This document shows, piece by piece, positions 57,960-64,000 of a stretch of DNA of 64,000 nucleotides. The first letter of the stretch is position 1. Each line of letters opens with the position of its first letter. The stretch is from Sulfuriferula sp047300855. Its GTDB lineage: Bacteria > Pseudomonadota > Gammaproteobacteria > Burkholderiales > Sulfuriferulaceae. Where the stretch lies: contig NZ_CP170197.1 of NCBI RefSeq assembly GCF_047300855.1, positions 930,001 to 994,000 of the forward strand, given 5' to 3'. Under the pieces are notes generated by a model. It searched no databases. It saw nothing but the letters and a program-made list of their open reading frames with translations, and had not been told where the DNA came from. The position numbers were made by a program, and so were the translations under genes.

Positions 57960-58783
57960 CAGTGCTGCTACAAATATCCGATACGCATTTCGGCACCGAG
58001 CAGGCGCCAGTAGTCGAGGCATTGGTGCGGCTTGCCCACGAGCAGGCGCCGGATCTGGTGGTGCTGTCGGGTGATATCACCCAGCGTGCGCGACGCAAAC
58101 AGTTTCGAGCAGCGCGCGCATTTGTCGATCGATTGGGAGTGGCCGTGACCCTCGCCATTCCCGGCAACCACGATATTCCCCTTTTTGATATGGCAGCTCG
58201 CTTGTTTTACCCGTATGCGAATTACAGCACAGAGTTCGGGACCGATCTGGAACCGGTATTCGAATCGGATCAGTTACTCGTTATCGCCCTGAACACGACG
58301 CGTTTTTATCGCCACACGGATGGCGAAGTGTCCACTGAACAGATTGAGCGTGTGGCGCAACGGCTTGAACAGGCGGCCCCAAGCCAGTTGCGCATTGTCG
58401 TCACCCATCAACCGGTTGCCGTAACACGCGCGCAGGATGAAACCAATCTTCTCCATGGGCGCTTGGAAGCCATACCCAGATGGGCCCAGGCAGGCGCTGA
58501 TATCATCCTCGGCGGCCATATCCATCTGCCCTACGTGCTGGCATTGCATGAGCGGTTTGCTGACTTAGCGCGCAAGGTATGGGCAATTCAGGCAGGCACC
58601 GCCGTTTCATCACGGGTGCGACATGAAGTGGGTAACTCGGTGAACCTGATTCGCTACAACAAGCAGGGGGATCAGCATCGTAGTGCTGTGATTGAACGAT
58701 GGGACTACCTGACGACCGAAAAAAAATTTCGAGCGGTAGAGATAAAAAACCTGGATATCGATTCATCGACTAATTCTGCGTGA
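57956..58783 (+). CDS. Calcineurin-like metallophosphoesterase
   Basis: The 275-residue enzyme has the five motifs of the family: SDTHFG near the start, LSGDITQRAR, IPGNHDIPLF, VVTHQPV and GGHIHLPY. It resembles CpdA-type phosphodiesterases, but the substrate is not determined. Overlap with the lipid kinase suggests they act on one pathway. Confidence 0.88.
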   Translation: MTVLLQISDTHFGTEQAPVVEALVRLAHEQAPDLVVLSGDITQRARRKQFRAARAFVDRLGVAVTLAIPGNHDIPLFDMAARLFYPYANYSTEFGTDLEPVFESDQLLVIALNTTRFYRHTDGEVSTEQIERVAQRLEQAAPSQLRIVVTHQPVAVTRAQDETNLLHGRLEAIPRWAQAGADIILGGHIHLPYVLALHERFADLARKVWAIQAGTAVSSRVRHEVGNSVNLIRYNKQGDQHRSAVIERWDYLTTEKKFRAVEIKNLDIDSSTNSA

Positions 58784-59315
58784 CGCAATTCGGGCAGAAT
58801 CTCCCTCCGTCGCAGGATAAGGTTGCAATAATCTTCCATGTCTGACCTCAACCAAAATGAGGGCCATGATGGTCTGTCGGCTAACCATAGCGTCTTAAAT
58901 AATGCCGCATAATCCGCGCAGCACCGCCCGACCGCAGCAAGCAGACCGCTCAATGTGGCGAAGAACCGGTTGTGCGTGCAGCGACCTTTACGGAGCCGGA
59001 TTGGCTCAGCTTGGGTCTGGGCTCGCGCAGCCGGAAGCCCGTCTGTCCAGAGACGAGCTGGCATGGCGCACCCCAAAAACAACACCGTAACGCAGGCACA
59101 GGTGTACGGAAAGCATCTTGCCGTCCCACAGGTGGCCGGCACTTGCGCGGAAGACGGCGCGCTAGCTCACCCCTTCGCGGCGCTTTCATCGCGGACGGGA
59201 TGATATTGGCAGCATATGTGTCATACCGTACAGATAATCTCTGATGCTGCATGCAAACTGTGTTTGCGAATAACTCGCAATGTAAGTCGTGTGTACGACA
59301 AAAAGGAGAACTGAT
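58784..59315. other. Gene-poor stretch before the BON gene
   Basis: 532 bases with several overlapping open frames in different phases, none with a convincing start or family likeness; Arg-rich frames suggest chance. It may be decayed DNA. The last 100 bases hold two inverted repeats: GCAAAC-TGT-GTTTGC (59253-59267) and GTCGT-GTGT-ACGAC (59286-59299), just before the BON gene. These may be operator or mRNA structure. Confidence 0.5.
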
Positions 59316-59924
59316 ATGAATATGACCCTGGTTTGTAAAAAAGCATTTTGCAAAACATTGATGGCTGCGAGTATTGCAGGCATGGTCGGCGCCGGTACAG
59401 TCAATGCGGTCGCCAGCGATAAGCCGATGCCGCAAGCGCATAGCGACGGTATGGGCGCAGCCATATCCGATACGGTCATTACCGCAAAGGTGAAAGCCAA
59501 GTTGATGGGTGAAAGTGGCCTGAAGAAGTCTGAAATTGATGTCACTACCACCAATGGCGTGGTGACACTGAATGGGTCGGCAAGTAATTCGGATGCCAAG
59601 GCTTTGGCTGAAGAAAAGGCAAAGTCGGTTGAAGGTGTGAAAAGTGTCGACAACGCCCTGAAAACACCAGGCAGCAGCAATGCCGTGCGCAAGACGAAGC
59701 GCGTCGTTTCGGACAGCTGGATTACCACCAAGGTGAAGTCCGGGATACTTGCCAACAGTTTGACCAAAGGCTTCGATGTAAGCGTGAAAACGAGTCACGG
59801 AGTGGTGATGCTCAAAGGCACTTTGGCAAACGAGGCAGCGGTCGAACACGTCAAGTCCATTGCGCAAAAGGTGGATGGCGTGAAGAGTGTGGATACCTCG
59901 GAGCTCAAAGTCGCAGGTAAATAA
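59316..59924 (+). CDS. OsmY-like BON-domain periplasmic protein
   Basis: The 202-residue precursor has a signal peptide (about residues 1-33, ending NAVAS) and two BON domains (about 52-118 and 132-200; ITTKVKSGILANSLTKGF). BON proteins associate with membranes and help in osmotic and envelope stress. I chose the ATG at 59316 behind AAAAGGAGAACTGAT. Confidence 0.9.
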   Translation: MNMTLVCKKAFCKTLMAASIAGMVGAGTVNAVASDKPMPQAHSDGMGAAISDTVITAKVKAKLMGESGLKKSEIDVTTTNGVVTLNGSASNSDAKALAEEKAKSVEGVKSVDNALKTPGSSNAVRKTKRVVSDSWITTKVKSGILANSLTKGFDVSVKTSHGVVMLKGTLANEAAVEHVKSIAQKVDGVKSVDTSELKVAGK

Positions 59925-60339
59925 GCCGCTACCCGCCCCGTTGCAATGGGCAGCCTGGATTATGTGTCGCCATTTGCTTCATTTGGCGGCCGGGGATTCT
60001 CGACGAATTCCTGGCCGCGGATTCGAAGAAAGCGGAAAGTAAAAAATTCGGGCTCGGGTCTTTTATTTACGCATGCCGAGCTAATTGGTGCATCTATGTA
60101 GCGTGTATCACCTGAACATGGCTCGCCGGAGGTAGCTCGGCAGCTAGTCTCCTTCTCTTGTTTGTCCGAGAAAATCTAACCCAAAAGCCAGCCACCCCAA
60201 TGCGCAGCCCCTTCGGCACACCTTCTCAGACGAAGCGCCACAGAAGGGAATTTCAAAGCATGATGCGCCACGCAGATTGCATGGGCTGGCTTCCGTCAGT
60301 GATGCCTGCTTGCGAACCTGTGAAGCGTTGGCAAAACGG
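59925..60339. other. Gene-free stretch with a strong hairpin
   Basis: 415 bases without a gene. A 14-base-pair hairpin (two G-U pairs) with arms at 59986-59999 and 60005-60018 and a five-base loop lies 62 bases after the BON stop. No T-run follows, so it could be a terminator with poor tail or a repeat element. The minus-strand DsrE gene ends at 60340. Confidence 0.45.
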
Positions 60340-60774
60340 TCAGGGCTGAATCTGAACGTAACCTTGCTGCACCAGCTCGATCAGGCGTGCCACCGCTCCC
60401 GCGTTCACCTTCACGCCTGGCAACAGGTCATCGTTTATCCAGTGGTGCGCTTTCATCGACATGGCGCATTCCTCCATCTGAACGCCCTGTTTCAGCAATT
60501 CGGCGATCGCTTTTTTATAGGGGTTGCCGGTGGTGGCGTGGCGGTAGGCGTTGTAGGCCTTGTCGTTGAGGGTCATGTAGGCGGCGTCGCCGTGAAAGAC
60601 GCCGATGATCTTGCCCTTTGTACCGTCCTTCACGTAGCGCTCGGCCAGCAGCTGCATGTAATGGATGCCGACCGGCATGTCGCCGGCAAAGGCGAGGTGG
60701 TCCATGTTGAATACCGCATTGGCCTGTTTCAGCGTGATGGGGATGTCCACGTGCTGCGTCGGTTGCGTCATCAT
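60340..60774 (-). CDS. DsrE-family protein
   Basis: The 144-residue soluble protein has GKIIGVFHGDAAYMTLND and GVQMEECAMSMKAHHW, the latter with the conserved Cys of DsrE/TusD-like folds. No signal peptide. DsrE proteins often carry sulfur, but this single gene has no sulfur genes nearby. The start could be one codon later. Confidence 0.75.
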   Translation of the reverse strand: MMTQPTQHVDIPITLKQANAVFNMDHLAFAGDMPVGIHYMQLLAERYVKDGTKGKIIGVFHGDAAYMTLNDKAYNAYRHATTGNPYKKAIAELLKQGVQMEECAMSMKAHHWINDDLLPGVKVNAGAVARLIELVQQGYVQIQP

Positions 60775-61100
60775 GTCATCCGATCTGGCAGCGCATGATG
60801 GACGATGGCTTTTTTCTGTGGACCGATTTCCTGAGCATGTTTACCTCGTGCAGTGAACCATTGCCAGATCGGGAGGCATAAAGCCTCGATGAGGGGCTGC
60901 GGATATCCGCAGCCCCTGCCGCAGAAACCTTTCGGGCGCTTAGTCCGGCTAACTATACATTAGGACAAGGGGTGGCGGCCGAAGTTTCGTAAGCGGCCAT
61001 CCAGGGTTTGAGCCACCCGCTTTTGCCGATGCTTGTTTAGTTCCGGGGGTGCTGTGTTATAGTTTTTTCAATCCTAATTATTATAAAAACCCAACAGCCC
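60775..61100. promoter_or_regulatory. Divergent region with two hairpins and a promoter
   Basis: Hairpin 1 is GAGGC-ATAAA-GCCTC (60873-60887); hairpin 2 is a perfect 24-base palindrome (60893-60916). Further on, a -35-like TTGTTT (61033-61038) and -10-like TTATAG (61057-61062) with 18-base spacing could drive the histidine kinase gene. The two hairpins lie upstream of this promoter, so they are more likely part of another transcript or a binding site. Confidence 0.45.
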
Positions 61101-62606
61101 GTGACAGAACATCTTCTAGAAGGCAAAAGCCTCGAGTGGCTTCTGGAATCCGCCACCGATGCAATGATTATCACCGACCGGGAAGGCCTGATCATTCTCG
61201 CCAACCCTCCGGTCGAGCGGCTGTTCGGCTATCCGCGCCAGGAGCTGATTGGAAAGCCGATGGAAATCCTGCTGCCGGAACGCTTCCGCCACGCACACGG
61301 TTCCCAGCGCACGGGTTATTTCACCCAGCCGCGCGCGCGTGGCATGGGCACAGGAATGGATCTTCTCGGCCAGCGCAAGGATGGCAGCGAGTTCCCGGTG
61401 GACGTGAGCCTCTCCCCGCTCAAGACCGAGCAGGGGCTGCTGGTGATGGCGACGATTCACGACATCACGCGCCGCAGGAAGGCCGAAGAGGCCCTGCGCG
61501 AGAGCGACGCACGCATGCGGGCCATCTTCGACATTGCTGTGGACGGCATCGTCACCATTGACGAACGCGGCATCATCGAGCGTTTTAATGCCGCCGCCGA
61601 GCGCATGTTCGGCTACAGCGAAGCCGAGGTGGCCGGTAGCAATGTTTCCATGCTGATGCCCTCGCCCTACCGCGAAGCGCACGACGGTTACCTCGCCCAC
61701 TACCTGCAGACCGGCGAGAAAAAAATCATTGGCATCGGCCGCGAGGTGGTAGGGCTGCGCAAGGACGGTACGACCTTCCCGATGGATCTGGCGGTGGGTG
61801 AAACGCGCCTGGGCGAACGCCGCATGTTCGCCGGCACCGTGCGCGACATCAGCGAGCGCAAGCGCGCGGAAGAGCAACGGGCGCTCCTGGTACATGAACT
61901 GGAAAGTGCCAACGAAGAGCTCAAAAACTTCGCCTATGTCGTCTCCCACGACCTCAAGGCGCCGCTGCGCGCCATCGGTTCGCTGGCGGACTGGCTTTCC
62001 GCCGATTACGCCGACAAGTTCGACGCCGAGGGCAGGGAACACATGCGTCTTCTGGTCAGCCGCGTGCGCCGCATGGACAGCCTGATCGATGGCATCCTGC
62101 TGTACTCGCGTGTGGGCCGGGTCAAGGAAACCGCCCTGCCGGTGGATCTCGACAGGCTGGTGCACGAAGTGATCGACCTGCTCGCGCCTCCGCCGAACAT
62201 CGCGGTGACCATCGAAAACCCGCTACCCACCATCGTGATTGAACCGACCCGCATCCAGCAGGTATTCCAGAACCTGCTTTCCAATGCCATCAAATACCTG
62301 GACAAACCCGACGGCAAAATCCGCCTCGGCTGCGCCGCCGAGGGCAGCGAATGGAAGTTCAGCGTGGCCGACAACGGTCCGGGAATTGAAGAGCGGCATT
62401 TTGAGCGTATCTTTCAATTGTTCCAGACGCTCACCCCGCGCGACAAGATGGAAAGCACCGGCGTCGGCCTTTCCCTGGTCAAGAAGATCGTGGAGATGTA
62501 CGGCGGCCGGGTCTGGCTCGAATCCAGGATGGGGGAAGGCAGCACCTTTTTCATCACCCTGCCGCGAACTAAAACAGGTATTCGTTCAAGCAAAGGAAAA
62601 ACTTAA
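61101..62606 (+). CDS. PAS-PAS sensor histidine kinase
   Basis: The 501-residue soluble kinase has two PAS domains (about 10-125 and 135-255; ILLPERFRHAHGSQRTGYF near residue 54), then HisKA with H283 in VVSHDLKAPLR, and HATPase (about 375-495; NLLSNAIKYL, DNGPGI, GVGLSLVKKI). No membrane helix, so the signal is probably sensed in the cytosol. The start is GTG at 61101. The response regulator follows two bases after its stop. Confidence 0.92.
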   Translation: MTEHLLEGKSLEWLLESATDAMIITDREGLIILANPPVERLFGYPRQELIGKPMEILLPERFRHAHGSQRTGYFTQPRARGMGTGMDLLGQRKDGSEFPVDVSLSPLKTEQGLLVMATIHDITRRRKAEEALRESDARMRAIFDIAVDGIVTIDERGIIERFNAAAERMFGYSEAEVAGSNVSMLMPSPYREAHDGYLAHYLQTGEKKIIGIGREVVGLRKDGTTFPMDLAVGETRLGERRMFAGTVRDISERKRAEEQRALLVHELESANEELKNFAYVVSHDLKAPLRAIGSLADWLSADYADKFDAEGREHMRLLVSRVRRMDSLIDGILLYSRVGRVKETALPVDLDRLVHEVIDLLAPPPNIAVTIENPLPTIVIEPTRIQQVFQNLLSNAIKYLDKPDGKIRLGCAAEGSEWKFSVADNGPGIEERHFERIFQLFQTLTPRDKMESTGVGLSLVKKIVEMYGGRVWLESRMGEGSTFFITLPRTKTGIRSSKGKT

Positions 62607-62608
62607 TC

Positions 62609-63025
62609 ATGAGATTCGCTAATCAATCCATCCTGCTGGTGGAAGACGACGAAGTGGACGCCATGACGGTGAAACGCGCGCTGAAGGATCTGCATGTCAC
62701 CAACCCCCTGGTGCTCCGGGAAAACGGCGAGGAGGCGCTGGCCTACCTGCGCGATCCGAACAACGAAAAGCCCTGCCTGATTCTGCTCGATCTCAACATG
62801 CCGGTCATGGGCGGCATCGAGTTTCTGCAGGTGGACAAGCACGACGATGCGCTGAAGGCCATCCCGGTGATAGTGCTGACCACCTCGCAGGAACAGCAGG
62901 ACAAGGTGGCGAGCTTCAACCTGGGGGTCGCCGGTTACATGGCCAAGCCAGTGGCCTATCAGCAGTTCGTGGAGGTCATGCGCACCATCAATGCCTATTG
63001 GACCATCAGCGAGATTCCGCAATGA
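62609..63025 (+). CDS. Single-domain response regulator (Rcp1-like)
   Basis: The 138-residue receiver has the acidic pair in LLVEDDEVDA, phosphoacceptor D61 in LILLDLNMP, T in VLTTS and K in AGYMAKPV. It lacks an output domain. Such Rcp1-type regulators commonly follow phytochrome-like kinases. Overlaps the next gene by four bases. Confidence 0.92.
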   Translation: MRFANQSILLVEDDEVDAMTVKRALKDLHVTNPLVLRENGEEALAYLRDPNNEKPCLILLDLNMPVMGGIEFLQVDKHDDALKAIPVIVLTTSQEQQDKVASFNLGVAGYMAKPVAYQQFVEVMRTINAYWTISEIPQ

Positions 63026-64000
63026 GCAAACCGCAGATCCGCGTGCTCGTGGTCGAAGACGATGCAGTGGACCGCATGGCCTGCCGCCGCGCGCTCGCAC
63101 GGGACGCTGACTTCGAATTCGTTATCGCCGAGGCCGAAACAGGCGGGGAGGGGTTGCGGCTCGCCCACGGCCAGAAACCGGACTGCGTGCTGCTCGACTT
63201 CCATCTGCCCGACATGAACGGCCTGGAGTTTCTGGCCGAACTGCGAAACGACCTGGGTGAAATTCCGGTGCCGGTGATGATGCTGACCGGCGCCGACACC
63301 GCATCGGTCGCCGTCGAAGCCATGAAGCGCGGTGCGCAGGACTATCTGGTCAAGGATGTGAAGCGTCAATATCTGGAGTTGTTGCCCGCCGTCATCCAGC
63401 GCGTGCTGCGCGAGCGGCGGGTGCTGCAGGAGAAGCAGCACGCCGAGAACAAGCTGGCTCAGGCCGAAGCGAAGTACCGTTCCCTGGTAGAGCAGATTCC
63501 CGCCATCACCTATACCGCCGCGCTGGATGTACCCGGCAAGCTGCTCTATGTGAGCCCGCAGCTCGAGGCACTGGGTTATTTACCGGAGGAATGGGTCGCT
63601 GAAGTCGGCGCTCTGCGCAGCCATGTGCATCCCGATGACCAATTACGGGCAGTGGAGGAATTCGACCGCGTACGCGCCACCGGCAGGCCGCTGCGCTGCG
63701 AATACCGCCTGCTTGCCCGCAATGGCGCCATCGTATGGTTTCGCGACGAAGCCAGTGTGGTGCGTGACGAAGCAGGAAATCCGCTGTTTCTGCAAGGCAT
63801 TCTGGTGGACATCAGCGAAAGCAAGCGGGTGGAGAAGGAACTCAAGGAACATCGCTACCGTCTCGAAGAACTCGTGGAAAAGCGCACCAACGCGCTTACC
63901 AGGGCGAATGAGCACTTGCGCAAGGATGTCATCGAACTCAGAAGGGCGGAAGAGGCGCTGTTTCAGGAAAAAGAACGCGCCCAGGTCACCCTCGAATCCA
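63022..64000 (+). CDS. Receiver-PAS signalling protein (3' end cut by the window)
   Basis: Open to the window edge; 326 residues are visible. A receiver domain (about 1-125; VLVVEDDAVDRM, D59 in VLLDFHLPD) is followed by a PAS domain (about 150-270; LVEQIPAITYTAALDVPGK) and then a helical coiled-coil-like stretch leading into the edge. The output, probably a kinase or a GGDEF/EAL module, lies beyond the window. ATGA overlap with the single-domain regulator. Confidence 0.88.
   Translation, partial: MSKPQIRVLVVEDDAVDRMACRRALARDADFEFVIAEAETGGEGLRLAHGQKPDCVLLDFHLPDMNGLEFLAELRNDLGEIPVPVMMLTGADTASVAVEAMKRGAQDYLVKDVKRQYLELLPAVIQRVLRERRVLQEKQHAENKLAQAEAKYRSLVEQIPAITYTAALDVPGKLLYVSPQLEALGYLPEEWVAEVGALRSHVHPDDQLRAVEEFDRVRATGRPLRCEYRLLARNGAIVWFRDEASVVRDEAGNPLFLQGILVDISESKRVEKELKEHRYRLEELVEKRTNALTRANEHLRKDVIELRRAEEALFQEKERAQVTLES

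Noticed and set aside
58705..59142. A 145-residue minus-strand frame after the metallophosphoesterase
   Set aside because: It overlaps the end of the phosphoesterase and other frames in the same region, has no family likeness and no good start.
60158..60349. A 63-residue plus-strand frame before the DsrE gene
   Set aside because: No family likeness, no good start, and it runs into the opposite gene.
60871..60920. Possible cyclic di-GMP riboswitch before the kinase gene
   Set aside because: The segment GGGAGGCATAAAGCC looks superficially like the GEMM core, but the conserved GCAAA pattern and the second stem do not fit.

Overview
The window looks like a chromosome segment of a Gram-negative proteobacterium, most likely a betaproteobacterium and possibly of the Nitrosomonadales. 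The lineage is inferred from gene order and protein flavour, not from a marker phylogeny. Genes are densely packed, many start with GTG or overlap by ATGA, and I see no tRNA, rRNA, CRISPR array, insertion sequence or prophage. The first two thirds are mostly conserved housekeeping genes. The accessory and regulatory material lies at about 16-19 kb, 31-34 kb and 48-64 kb.

Layout. 1-1575 is the 3' part of an MsbA-like ABC exporter. 1588-15723 is the translation / isoprenoid / envelope block rpsB-tsf-pyrH-frr-uppS-cdsA-dxr-rseP-bamA-skp-lpxD-fabZ-lpxA-lpxB-rnhB, with a promoter, a probable S2-binding leader before rpsB and a hairpin terminator after it. 15788-19050 holds a small CopD-like membrane protein, an HD-GYP-like protein whose HD pair is replaced, a stand-alone Rossmann-fold protein and a SenB-type glycosyltransferase. 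19112-29915 holds an SpoU/TrmH methyltransferase, ppsA, and the chain pyrG-kdsA-eno-ftsB-zipA-ligA, followed by galU. 31233-33448 holds two similar PhnD-like periplasmic binding proteins without transporter partners, separated by a structured intergenic element ending in a strong terminator. 33552-39179 holds nnrD, a small Cys protein, purL and a NifU-domain protein.

39236-47689 (minus strand) is a complete cbb3 oxidase locus: ccoI-ccoS-ccoN-ccoO-ccoQ-ccoP-ccoG-ccoH, followed by two very small membrane proteins. It points to growth at low oxygen. An OmpW-type porin lies just upstream. 48529-52679 is a tight four-gene run: two N-degron aminoacyl-transferases (aat, bpt), a group III truncated haemoglobin and a PAS-GGDEF-EAL protein. 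52844-56365 carries thyA, a MarC-family protein, folA and a secreted metallo-beta-lactamase-fold protein. 56997-58783 pairs a lipid-kinase-like protein with a metallophosphoesterase. A BON-domain stress protein and a DsrE-family protein follow, and the window ends inside a signalling cluster: a PAS-PAS histidine kinase, a single-domain response regulator and a receiver-PAS protein cut by the window edge.

The most interesting non-routine items are the aat-bpt-haemoglobin-c-di-GMP run, the isolated SenB-type gene beside a stand-alone Rossmann signalling-type domain, the duplicated PhnD-like proteins with a possible small RNA between them, the HD-GYP protein lacking its HD pair, and several perfect inverted repeats upstream of accessory genes. 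None is a proven new system; each is a lead.
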